64,000 nt of DNA from an uncultured Litoreibacter sp. (GTDB taxonomy: Bacteria > Pseudomonadota > Alphaproteobacteria > Rhodobacterales > Rhodobacteraceae), in assembly GCA_947493265.1 (NCBI GenBank), contig CANLQL010000001.1:434001-498000 (forward strand), in the 5' to 3' direction. This document shows positions 35,293 through 43,568 of the stretch, in pieces (the first letter of the stretch is position 1; each line of letters starts with the position of its first letter). Made by a program: the position numbers and the translations under genes. The notes below the pieces were generated by a model. That model was not told the DNA's origin, did not search any database, and saw only the letters and a program-made list of their open reading frames with translations.

Positions 35293-36387
35293 ATGACTAA
35301 TAAACTCAACCGCAGAAAATTTCTGCGCGGCTCGGCTGTTGCTGGTGCCGCTGCCTTGGCGACGCCCGCAATCGCGGATGGTCACGGCACAACACTCAAG
35401 ATGCAAGCTGCCTGGGGCGGCGGTATCTTCCTTGAAAACGCACAGTCTTTCGCGAACCGCGTCAATGAGATGTCTGGCGGATCGCTGACGATCGAAGTTC
35501 TGTCAGTCGACTCGGTCGTTAAGACAAGCCAGATGCAAGACGCGGTACATCGCGGCGTTCTGGACGCTGCACACTATGTGCCAGCGTATTGGTACGGTAA
35601 GTCAAAAGCCGCGTCACTGTTCGGCACCGGTCCTTGCTTTGGCTGGTCGAGCCAGGAAGTTCTGGGCTGGGTCCACGCGGGCGGCGGTCAGGAGCTGTTT
35701 GACGAGCTTATGGATTCGCTGCGTCTGAACGTTGTGTCCTTCTTCAACTCTCCGATGCCGGCACAGCCTCTGGGCTGGTTCAAGGAAGAGATCAAAGACG
35801 CATCTCAGATGAGCGGTCTGAAGTACCGGACTGTTGGTCTTGCTGCTGACGTTCTGCTGGAAATGGGCATGTCGGTTGTTCAGTTGCCTGGAGGTGAAAT
35901 CCAGCCAGCGATGAAATCCGGTCTGATTGATGCGGCTGAATTCAATAACCCGACATCTGACCGCGACTTTGGTATGCAGGACGTGTCCAAGCACTACCAC
36001 TTGGCATCATTCCACCAGAGCCAGGAGTTCTTCGAAGTCACGATCAACAAGGACAAGTTCAACTCCTTGTCGGCTGAACACCAGGCGATCATCAAGAACG
36101 CGTCGATGGCCGAAAACTCCGGCTTCTTCTGGGGCAACACGAAGCGTTACTCTGATGACTTGCTGAAGCTGCAAGAATCCGATGGCGTGAATGTGTACCG
36201 CACGCCAGACAGTGTGATGGCAGCACAGCTTGAGGCTTGGGACAAAGTGACCGCACGAATTGCCGAGGACGATCCGTTCTTTGCAAAGGTCATGGACTCG
36301 CAAAAGGCCTACGCGAAGGATGTGATGAACTATCTCAACCTGAACCAGCCTGATTACAAGCTGGCCTACAACCACTACTTCGGTTGA
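35293..36387 (+). CDS. TRAP transporter substrate-binding protein (DctP type)
   Basis: A 364-residue periplasmic binding protein with a Tat-type signal (NRRKFLRGSAVAGAAALATPAIA) from ATG 35293, preceded by GGGAGGA. The mature protein resembles the YiaO/TAXI-independent DctP family of carboxylate binders, with the conserved Arg segment (GLKYRTVGLAADVL) that usually pairs with a substrate carboxylate, though its exact ligand is unknown. It is followed by a hairpin and the two membrane subunits. Confidence 0.92.
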   Translation: MTNKLNRRKFLRGSAVAGAAALATPAIADGHGTTLKMQAAWGGGIFLENAQSFANRVNEMSGGSLTIEVLSVDSVVKTSQMQDAVHRGVLDAAHYVPAYWYGKSKAASLFGTGPCFGWSSQEVLGWVHAGGGQELFDELMDSLRLNVVSFFNSPMPAQPLGWFKEEIKDASQMSGLKYRTVGLAADVLLEMGMSVVQLPGGEIQPAMKSGLIDAAEFNNPTSDRDFGMQDVSKHYHLASFHQSQEFFEVTINKDKFNSLSAEHQAIIKNASMAENSGFFWGNTKRYSDDLLKLQESDGVNVYRTPDSVMAAQLEAWDKVTARIAEDDPFFAKVMDSQKAYAKDVMNYLNLNQPDYKLAYNHYFG

Positions 36388-36406
36388 TCTAACCAAACGA
36401 CAACAG

Positions 36407-36434
36407 AATGTCCGGGTGTTCGCGCCCGGGCATT
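36407..36434 (+). other. Intercistronic hairpin after the TRAP binding-protein gene
   Basis: AATGTCCGGG and CCCGGGCATT form a ten-base-pair stem with one G-U pair and an eight-base loop, then TCGCG. It lies between the dctP- and dctQ-like genes. Confidence 0.6.
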
Positions 36435-36493
36435 TCGCGCATCGGGCAGCGTGCACAGAGAGTTTTGTGCGGACTTAAAGGGGTAGAAACTTC

Positions 36494-37084
36494 ATGAAAT
36501 TTGTTCACGCCATCGAAGGCTTGAGCCTTTGGGTCGGACGTGCCTTTGGATGGTGCATTCTGATCCTGACACTATCGGTGTCCTACGAAGTGTTCGTGCG
36601 CTACGTGCTTAACGCGCCCACCGTGTGGGCGTTTGATATGATGATCCAAATGTACGGCGCGCTATTTCTGATGTGCGGTGCCTATGCTTTGGCGCAAGAC
36701 ACGCATGTACGTGCCGACGTGATCTACCGCCTCTGGCCGATCAAGGTCCAAGCAGGGATGGATTTCCTGCTGTATTTCATTTTCTTCTTCCCCGGTATCT
36801 TCGCCCTTGTTTGGTACGGATGGGAAATTGCCTCCGACAGCTGGCGCTACAAGGAAGTCAGCTTCAACAGCCCGGCAAGTATTCAGATTTACTTCTTCAA
36901 GACGCTCATCCCGGTTTCCGGTGGATTGCTGGCCCTTCAGGGACTGGCGGAACTTGTTCGCTGTGTGATCGCCATGCGCACCGGTGCTTGGCCCGAACGT
37001 CTTGCCGATGTGAAAGAAACAGAAGACCTGCTTTCCGATGCCGATCTCGAAGAGATCAGTGCAATACACCCCAGCAATCACTAA
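36494..37084 (+). CDS. TRAP transporter small permease (DctQ type)
   Basis: A 196-residue membrane protein with four hydrophobic segments and the DctQ-type motif YEVFVRYVLNAPTVWAFDM at residues 30-50, followed by a hydrophilic C-terminal tail. It is the usual second subunit of a TRAP importer and is located between the binding protein and the large permease. Confidence 0.92.
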   Translation: MKFVHAIEGLSLWVGRAFGWCILILTLSVSYEVFVRYVLNAPTVWAFDMMIQMYGALFLMCGAYALAQDTHVRADVIYRLWPIKVQAGMDFLLYFIFFFPGIFALVWYGWEIASDSWRYKEVSFNSPASIQIYFFKTLIPVSGGLLALQGLAELVRCVIAMRTGAWPERLADVKETEDLLSDADLEEISAIHPSNH

Positions 37085-37114
37085 GCCGCTTGGCGCTTCT
37101 AGAAAGATAAAAAG

Positions 37115-38482
37115 ATGACAGATCCCCAAGTCGCTTTGGTAATGCTCGGATTGTTTATTTTCCTTGTATTGCTTGGTTTTCCGATCGCCTTCACGCTGTT
37201 GGCGATGGGTGTGGCCTTTGGCTACTACGCCTATTCGAACGGGCAGCCGATTGAGACGTTCTCGGATATTTTCAATAACAACATATTCTACCTGCTGAAC
37301 CAGAACACCTATTCGGTGATGGAGAATCCGACGCTTGTCGCGATCCCGCTATTTCTGTTCATGGGCTATGTGGTGGAGCGCGCGAATATCGTCGATAAGC
37401 TGTTCTTCTCGCTTTATCAGGCGGCGCGGAACCTGCCCGGCAGCTTGGCGATTGCTGCGCTTTTAACATGCGCAGTATTCTCGACGGCATCAGGCATTGT
37501 TGGCGCGGTTGTGACGTTGATGGGACTGCTGGCATTCCCGGCGATGGCCAACGCGGATTACAACAAAAGTTTTGCGGCAGGTGTGATCTGTGCGGGTGGG
37601 ACGCTGGGCATCCTGATCCCGCCCTCGATCATGTTGATCGTCTATTCTGCAATTGCGGACCTGTCACCGTTGCGTCTTTACGCGGCGGCTGTGTTCCCCG
37701 GATTGCTGCTTGCTGGCCTTTATATCTGCTACGTGATCATTCGGGTTTGGTTTAACCCGGCATTGGCACCCAAACCCAGCATGGAGGATATCCCCCCCAA
37801 ACGGGAGATTTACCTGAACTTGTTGGTCAGCTTTGTTCCGTTGACAGTGCTGATTGCGCTTGTCTTGGGCTCCATCCTTGGCGGGCTCGCGACACCTGCC
37901 GAAGCAGCTGCGATGGGCGCGTTGGGTGGCATGGTCTTGGCCGTTCTTTATCGGTCGATGACCTGGACGAAGCTGAAAGAAAGCGTGTTCCTGACGGCGA
38001 AAGCAACCGCGATGGTTTGCTGGCTCTTTGTTGGATCGTGGACCTTTGCCTCTGTTTTTTCCTATCTCGGTGGCCATGACATCATCGCCGATTGGGTTGG
38101 TGCGCTAGATCTGGAGCCGTGGCAGTTCCTGGTGCTGGCGCAGGTCATTATCTTCTTGCTAGGCTGGCCACTGGAGTGGTCAGAAATTCTGATCATCTTC
38201 GTGCCGATCTTCCTGCCGCTTCTCGATGTTTTCGGGGTGAACCCGTATTTCTTCGCGATGCTGGTGGCGCTGAACCTGCAAACATCATTCCTGACCCCAC
38301 CGATGGCCATGTCGGCGTATTACCTAAAAGGGGTGCTCAAAAACCAGATCGAGCTGATGGAGATTTTCCGCGGTATCATGCCATATCTGGGGATCGTGAT
38401 CTTTACGATGGTGCTGATGTATCAGTTCCCAGGCATCGCGCTGTGGTTCCCTGACTTCCTGTTCGGTGAATACATCCCGTGA
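37115..38482 (+). CDS. TRAP transporter large permease (DctM type)
   Basis: A 455-residue membrane protein with about 12 hydrophobic segments. Typical DctM blocks are GGTLGILIPPSIMLIVYSAI near residue 165 and PPMAMSAYYLKGV near the C-terminus. It ends in TGA, overlapping the amidase start (GTGA) by four bases. Confidence 0.93.
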   Translation: MTDPQVALVMLGLFIFLVLLGFPIAFTLLAMGVAFGYYAYSNGQPIETFSDIFNNNIFYLLNQNTYSVMENPTLVAIPLFLFMGYVVERANIVDKLFFSLYQAARNLPGSLAIAALLTCAVFSTASGIVGAVVTLMGLLAFPAMANADYNKSFAAGVICAGGTLGILIPPSIMLIVYSAIADLSPLRLYAAAVFPGLLLAGLYICYVIIRVWFNPALAPKPSMEDIPPKREIYLNLLVSFVPLTVLIALVLGSILGGLATPAEAAAMGALGGMVLAVLYRSMTWTKLKESVFLTAKATAMVCWLFVGSWTFASVFSYLGGHDIIADWVGALDLEPWQFLVLAQVIIFLLGWPLEWSEILIIFVPIFLPLLDVFGVNPYFFAMLVALNLQTSFLTPPMAMSAYYLKGVLKNQIELMEIFRGIMPYLGIVIFTMVLMYQFPGIALWFPDFLFGEYIP

Positions 38483-39819
38483 TCAAGGACGCCTATACAC
38501 TCACTGCAACCGAGGCGCTGGCTGCCATCGCTGCGGGGCGCTTGTCATCCGTTGCGTTGGTGCAATCCTGCCTTGAGCGGATTGAGGAAACCGACAAGGC
38601 CATCAAGGCCTGGGCCTTCCTCGACCCGGACGCGGCATTGGCGCAGGCAGCGGAATGCGACCGCATTCGCAAAGCGGGTCTGGCGACCGGTCCGCTGCAC
38701 GGCATTCCCGTCGGCTTGAAAGATATCATCGACACGGCCCGGATGCCCACGCAACGGGGTACACCGATCTTTGCGGATCGCCAAACAGCCGATGTTGCGC
38801 GGCTGGTTGAACATCTGCGGGAGGCAGGCGCTGTGATCATGGGTAAAACCGTCACCACAGAGCTTGCATTCGTCCATGCAAACGAAACCCGAAATCCGCA
38901 TAACCCGGATCACAGCCCAGGTGGGTCCTCAAGCGGCTCTGCCGCCGCGGTTGCAGCACAGCAAATCCCGCTGGCGATCGGAACCCAGACCAACGGCTCA
39001 GTTATTCGGCCAGCGTCGTTCTGCGGGATTTTCGGGTTGAAGCCGACACGCGGTACAATTTCGCGCAGCGGTGTTCTGCAAACATCCGTTTCGCTGGATC
39101 AAGTTGGATGTTTTGGGCGCACTCTGGCCGACGTCGCGCTATTGACTGATGCAATCGCGGGCTATGATCAGAATGACCCGGCCAGCTTTGCCCGGCCGCG
39201 CCCAGATATGTCGGCGGGTGCTGCAGCGGATGTTCCGGTTCCGCCGGATCTTGCCTGGTTTGACTTACCGTTCAATGATCGCTTGTCCGCCGACGCGCTG
39301 GACGGTTTTGATGCGGTGCTCGATATCCTTGGACCAAGGGTGAAGCGGATGGAGCCTGCCGATACGTTGTCCAATCTGGTCGCTGTGCAAGCGCGCATCC
39401 ATGAATATGAGATTGTCCAGCATCAGGCGGAGGTCTTCGATACCCATTGGGATCAAATCAGCGACACGCTGAAACCGGTGATCGAACGGGCGCGCCAAAT
39501 TACAAAGACAGAATATGAAGACGCATTGGCGGTGAAAACCTCGGCGGAGGCGTTCTTTGAGGACTTCTTCATTGAATTTGATGCAATCGTTGCGCCATCT
39601 GCGTCGGGTGAGGCCCCAAAATTTGGCAATGGCACCGGCGATCCGATATTCTGTACCTTATGGACATTGGCGGGTTTGCCCAGCGTGAACTTGCCGTTGC
39701 TGGTTGGGGAAACAGGGCTGCCGATTGGCGTACAGCTTATCGGCCCATGTGAAAAAGACGACCGATTACTTCGAACTGCGCGTTGGTTGCAAGCTCATCT
39801 CGCGGACTCTGTGGATTAG
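38479..39819 (+). CDS. Amidase (AS family)
   Basis: A 446-residue amidase-signature hydrolase. The catalytic Lys is in GIPVGLKDIID, the cis-Ser in PGGSSSGSAAAVA, and the nucleophile Ser is in TQTNGSVIRPASFCG, all in the usual order. Translation begins at GTG 38479, overlapping the TRAP permease stop. By position it may release ammonia from an imported amide, giving a hydroxy acid for the downstream dehydrogenase; this is inference. Confidence 0.93.
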   Translation: MIKDAYTLTATEALAAIAAGRLSSVALVQSCLERIEETDKAIKAWAFLDPDAALAQAAECDRIRKAGLATGPLHGIPVGLKDIIDTARMPTQRGTPIFADRQTADVARLVEHLREAGAVIMGKTVTTELAFVHANETRNPHNPDHSPGGSSSGSAAAVAAQQIPLAIGTQTNGSVIRPASFCGIFGLKPTRGTISRSGVLQTSVSLDQVGCFGRTLADVALLTDAIAGYDQNDPASFARPRPDMSAGAAADVPVPPDLAWFDLPFNDRLSADALDGFDAVLDILGPRVKRMEPADTLSNLVAVQARIHEYEIVQHQAEVFDTHWDQISDTLKPVIERARQITKTEYEDALAVKTSAEAFFEDFFIEFDAIVAPSASGEAPKFGNGTGDPIFCTLWTLAGLPSVNLPLLVGETGLPIGVQLIGPCEKDDRLLRTARWLQAHLADSVD

Positions 39820-39832
39820 AAAAGGATTTAAC

Positions 39833-40027
39833 ATGTCATACACGACCAAATTGATTGTTGGCCTTATCGGGACAGGGATCCTGTGTGTCTTCATCGGCGG
39901 CCTATCCCAAAGTATCTCCAGCGGCTTTGCGGGTTTCTACGGAGGGCTGCCATTCATGGTCATCGCCATCGTGGTTTGCGCCATGGCGGTCTATGATTTC
40001 TGGGATGAATGCGTCCGCAAGAAATGA
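39833..40027 (+). CDS. Small membrane protein in the TRAP operon
   Basis: A 64-residue protein with two hydrophobic segments (about 5-25 and 33-52) and a polar C-terminal tail DFWDECVRKK. It is preceded by AAAGGA. ATGA at 40024-40027 overlaps the next start, so it is translated with the operon. I do not recognise a family. Confidence 0.7.
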   Translation: MSYTTKLIVGLIGTGILCVFIGGLSQSISSGFAGFYGGLPFMVIAIVVCAMAVYDFWDECVRKK

Positions 40028-40983
40028 GCAAGAAACGCCTTTGGATCACGCGCAGATTGTCTGACGCGACCCTTGAGCGCGCTGAGCGGGACTATGACAC
40101 TGTCGTAAATCACGAAGACGAACCGGGAAGTGCCGCAGATCTGATTGCGGCCAGCGCCGAGTTTGATGCAATCATTCCCTGTCACTCGGAACATTTATCG
40201 GCGGATGTTGTTGCGCAGTTTTCTGACCGCTTGAAGATCGTCGCCAACCACTCCGTCGGGGTGGACCATTGCGACTTACCCGCATTGAAAAAGCGCGGCA
40301 TCGTGGTGACGAACACACCTGATGTCTTGTCGGATGCGACGGCAGAACTTGCGATGCTATTGATGCTTGGGGCGGCGCGCCATGCGGTGGCTGGCGACCG
40401 GATTGTACGGTCTGGCGCTTGGGACAGCTGGTCGCCTGCATTTATGGTCGGCAAACAGGTGACCGGTGCGCGTTTGGGGATTGTCGGAATGGGTCGCGTG
40501 GGGAAAGCGTTCGCCGCAAAAGCGCGGGGGTTTGACATGGAGATTCATTACTTCAACCGATCGGAATTGCCACCTGATCAAGCGCAGGGGGCGACGTATC
40601 ATGACAACATTGAAAGTCTGTTGGGTGTTGCTGATTTCTTGTCGCTGCACTGCCCAGCAACACCGGAAACGACCAATCTGATGAATGCAGACCGGTTTGC
40701 GCTTCTTCCGAAAGGCGCTGTTGTGGTCAACACCGCTCGCGGTGCTTTGGTTGATGAGGCGGCCCTTCTCGATGCGATCAAGACAGGCGATGTCAGTGCA
40801 GCAGGGCTTGATTGTTTTCAGACGGAACCCGGCGGCAACCCGGCCTTCGCTAATCATGAAAATATCTTCATGCTGCCCCATATTGGCAGCGCGACGCGGC
40901 AAACACGGGATGCGATGGGCTTCCGGGCCCTCGACAATCTTGATGCCTATTTTGCCGGCAAAACGCCAAAGGATGTGCTTTGA
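40024..40983 (+). CDS. D-2-hydroxyacid dehydrogenase
   Basis: A 319-residue NAD(P)-dependent dehydrogenase of the glyoxylate/hydroxypyruvate reductase type. Visible: LGIVGMGRVGKAFA (Rossmann), NTARGALVDEAALL (Arg), DCFQTEP (Glu), and LPHIGSATRQ (His), which together form the Arg-Glu-His catalytic set. ATG 40024 is preferred over the upstream start at 40009. It closes the TRAP operon; the substrate is a D-hydroxy acid or its keto form. Confidence 0.93.
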   Translation: MSKKRLWITRRLSDATLERAERDYDTVVNHEDEPGSAADLIAASAEFDAIIPCHSEHLSADVVAQFSDRLKIVANHSVGVDHCDLPALKKRGIVVTNTPDVLSDATAELAMLLMLGAARHAVAGDRIVRSGAWDSWSPAFMVGKQVTGARLGIVGMGRVGKAFAAKARGFDMEIHYFNRSELPPDQAQGATYHDNIESLLGVADFLSLHCPATPETTNLMNADRFALLPKGAVVVNTARGALVDEAALLDAIKTGDVSAAGLDCFQTEPGGNPAFANHENIFMLPHIGSATRQTRDAMGFRALDNLDAYFAGKTPKDVL

Positions 40984-41073
40984 TGGCGAAGCTGACCCGC
41001 ACAAATTCTAAAGCGCGATAGGTCCCCAAGCTGTTTGCATCCAAGTTTGTGGAATTACATCACCCTTTGGTCA

Positions 41074-41099
41074 GGGCCGTACCGTTTCCGGCACGACCC
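41074..41099 (+). terminator. Probable terminator of the TRAP operon
   Basis: A 26-base imperfect hairpin with two mismatches (GGG-C-CGT-A-CCG pairing with CGG-C-ACG-A-CCC) and a four-base loop, followed by CCTTTCGCTTT. It lies between two convergent genes. Confidence 0.4.
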
Positions 41100-41107
41100 C
41101 TTTCGCT

Positions 41108-41857
41108 TTAGTTCAGCGTTCCAGGAAGGCTCAGGTCACCTGAGGCGACATCGAAAACATCCGTCACGCAAAGCAGCGGCGCATGAATGCTCGCATTCAC
41201 ACGAAGGGCAGACGTCACCCCATCATACTTCACGCCGGTGACGATATCCGGGTTGGCAAAGGGTACCGTGATTGCGATTTCAGGCCCATCAAAGAGCGGC
41301 GTGTACCCCGGGCTGTCGATAAAGATTGGCAAGCCTGGCCATGTCGCGGGCATTGCCGGGGTTGCGCCTTCTGGAATATCGCGCACGCCAAGCGCGCCGT
41401 CGCCGCAGGCCTCTGTCGGTGTCAGCACAACCCAATGGCTGTGCCATAACAGCCCATCATTGGCCGGGTCGCTGTCGTTGTTTTCGTCAAAAAGCGGCGT
41501 GTCGTCAAAATCCGGATGGCTTGTTGCGGCAAGTGCAAGAATTCCGGTGTCCCCTTCAAACCCAACGGTCGCGGGATCCAGCGAGGTTGGCCAGACATAC
41601 GAGAAGACAGGTGCGCCACCAAGGGCACCTGTGGGATTGGGTTGCTCTGCACCGGCGACCCCGTTGGTTGTCATGTGAAACGTCACGAGACGGCCGTCAC
41701 TATGAGCATGTGCCGCAAGGATGTCGAAAGCGGCCACTTTTGAGGCGTCAGGCGCAGACGTGATTGCACCATCTTGATGGACCGCGTGGTTCTTATCGGC
41801 AAGGGCGGTACTGGCGAGCAGCAGCGCGCAAGCGGATATCGAAAGTAGTTTGTTCAT
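41108..41857 (-). CDS. Secreted protein of unknown function, paired with a MarR regulator
   Basis: A 249-residue protein from ATG 41857, with a clear signal peptide (MNKLLSISACALLLASTALA). The mature part is acidic, with a His-rich N-terminus (KNHAVHQ) and further His residues (HAHSDGR, LLWHSHWVVL), and has two Cys (EACGDG and LLCVTD). No family was recognised. It is divergent from the MarR gene with an 89-base gap holding the palindrome at 41907-41920, so it is the most likely target of that regulator. Confidence 0.7.
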   Translation of the reverse strand: MNKLLSISACALLLASTALADKNHAVHQDGAITSAPDASKVAAFDILAAHAHSDGRLVTFHMTTNGVAGAEQPNPTGALGGAPVFSYVWPTSLDPATVGFEGDTGILALAATSHPDFDDTPLFDENNDSDPANDGLLWHSHWVVLTPTEACGDGALGVRDIPEGATPAMPATWPGLPIFIDSPGYTPLFDGPEIAITVPFANPDIVTGVKYDGVTSALRVNASIHAPLLCVTDVFDVASGDLSLPGTLN

Positions 41858-41891
41858 TTTGGGCTCCATTGGTCTGTGAATGAAGCGCTTA

Positions 41892-41938
41892 TAGTAGCGA
41901 GTCGAAACTATTGCAATAGTGATATTGAGTCGCTACTA
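41892..41938. promoter_or_regulatory. MarR-type operator region
   Basis: The core is the perfect 14-base palindrome ACTATTGCAATAGT (41907-41920), with nine-base arms TAGTAGCGA (41892-41900) and TCGCTACTA (41930-41938) as outer inverted repeats. It fills much of the gap between the divergent genes, as expected for a site that represses both promoters. Confidence 0.65.
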
Positions 41939-41946
41939 GTTGGAGC

Positions 41947-42489
41947 ATGAACACGCCACAGCATATTCGCGCCCTTATCAAACGGCTCGCTCGCCTCGAT
42001 GCGGCAGAAACGTGGGAATCTGATCTCAACCCTGCTCAAGTCGCAGCATTGGATTATCTGGCACGGGCGAACCGGTTCTCCCGCGCGCCTTCGCACGTCG
42101 CCGAGTATCTTGGAGCCACACGAGGAACGACCTCGCAGACTTTGAAAGCATTGGTGCGCAAAGGCTATGTCAGTGAGCACAGGTCCGAGACCGACAAACG
42201 CTCCATCTCATACGACCTTACCGATGCCGGTCGCACTTTGGCGTCACAGCGGGGTAGATTGCTGGCAACTATCGAGGCGCTACCAAATACTCACAGGGCT
42301 GAGCTAAGCGAGACGCTTTCGAAGATTTTGGAAAGTCAGCTGGCCAAAACAGACGGCCGTCTTTTTGGTGTCTGCAAGACCTGCACGTACCACCGCACTC
42401 AGAATGGGCATGCGTATTGTGCTTTGCTCTCACTCCCGCTTTTGGCGGAAGAGACGGAACAGATTTGCCACGAACAGGTCGCCGCTTGA
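41947..42489 (+). CDS. MarR-family regulator with a C-terminal four-Cys cluster
   Basis: A 180-residue winged-helix protein: the N-terminal 125 residues are MarR-like (VAEYLGATRGTTSQTLKALVRKGYVSEHRSETDKRSISYDLTDAG). The C-terminus carries Cys143-x2-Cys146-x11-Cys158-x15-Cys174, a spacing suited to a metal ion or an iron-sulfur cluster. It starts nine bases after the operator and is divergent from the secreted-protein gene. Confidence 0.88.
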   Translation: MNTPQHIRALIKRLARLDAAETWESDLNPAQVAALDYLARANRFSRAPSHVAEYLGATRGTTSQTLKALVRKGYVSEHRSETDKRSISYDLTDAGRTLASQRGRLLATIEALPNTHRAELSETLSKILESQLAKTDGRLFGVCKTCTYHRTQNGHAYCALLSLPLLAEETEQICHEQVAA

Positions 42490-42648
42490 TTATCGCAATT
42501 TTCCACCGAACTTCGCCGTGCGGCGTGAGGCTTAGGACCGGCAATCAGCCGATTTGAAACTGAAAAGTTGCTTCCCATAGGTCTACCGCCGCGGGTGGTC
42601 TGAGCGTGTTTCCAAACATAAGTCTGGATGGGTTTTGATCCGCACGGG

Positions 42649-43434
42649 CTAGTTCGTCGTGACGCCTGATCGAAGCAGCAACTCGTGATCTGGAAACCAA
42701 ATCTCTTCAAACGGGATCGAAAAGGCGTGATCAAGGAACAACGCATCTACGCCGCGTTCCTGAAACATCTGACGGTCGCGGGTTTGTTCTGCATCGGTGT
42801 CTACGGTCTGAATTCCACTTAGCAATTTGTAGCCATGAAATCCCAACCGGCCGTCTTGGCCAACTGTCCGGTTTTCCCCCGCAATAAACACGAGCGTACA
42901 AGCAGATGAACAGGTTCCGCTGACGGACGTGTCCAATTCTGCTTCTGATACCAAACGCGCCATGCCGCGCGCGGCGGCTATCCGTCCCCCACCGCTACTG
43001 AGCGATAATGATGTTATCTGTGGGTATCGCTGAAGTGTGTTTTCCAGCGCCTCAAAACTACCGAAATCAATGGGGCCAGACCAATAGGCGACCGAACCAC
43101 GCGTTTCCAAGACAACCGATTGCTGGGGCGGCAACGGTGGATTTTTTGCCCGATCGGCCAGCGCGCTTACCCAATAGTTCGCGCTGCTGATGAGAACGAC
43201 ACCAACGGACAGTGAAAGACACCAAAACCAAAGCGTGCGGGGATGTTTTCGGATAAGCCAGATTGCAAAAATAATGGTGACCGCCAAGATCAGCAAATCA
43301 AGGCCGAATAGCCCAAGAAAAATCGCTGGAGACGTGGTGGTTTTTATCGGCAAACCAATTAAGACACCTAGCCGACCAAGCCAAAGGAGCGCCAGAGCGC
43401 ATACAACTTGGACAAATGGCGAGCGTCCCAACAT
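42649..43434 (-). CDS. Membrane-anchored ClpP-like protein (COG3904 type)
   Basis: A 261-residue protein with about three N-terminal membrane segments (residues 1-90) and a ClpP/crotonase-like domain. The motifs SGGGRIAAARGMARLV and SGTCSSACTLVFIAG...LGFHGYK match, as I recall it, the COG3904 family, where the Ser of S-A-C and the later His are candidate catalytic residues. Substrate and partners unknown. There is no obvious regulator nearby. Confidence 0.75.
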   Translation of the reverse strand: MLGRSPFVQVVCALALLWLGRLGVLIGLPIKTTTSPAIFLGLFGLDLLILAVTIIFAIWLIRKHPRTLWFWCLSLSVGVVLISSANYWVSALADRAKNPPLPPQQSVVLETRGSVAYWSGPIDFGSFEALENTLQRYPQITSLSLSSGGGRIAAARGMARLVSEAELDTSVSGTCSSACTLVFIAGENRTVGQDGRLGFHGYKLLSGIQTVDTDAEQTRDRQMFQERGVDALFLDHAFSIPFEEIWFPDHELLLRSGVTTN

Positions 43435-43568
43435 AGGTCAGTAAACCAACCAGAGGTACGGATTGGCAATGTATTTGTGGGATACACACGGGGGCATTCA
43501 ACTGGGTGTTGTGATAGGGAAAGCAAACTCGACCCTTCGAAATCTACCCAACCGTAGTTGAGACCCGC

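Noticed and set aside
35112-35309. Minus-strand 65-residue frame upstream of the TRAP operon
   Set aside because: Opposite the Tat signal region and promoter; no ribosome site and no family resemblance.
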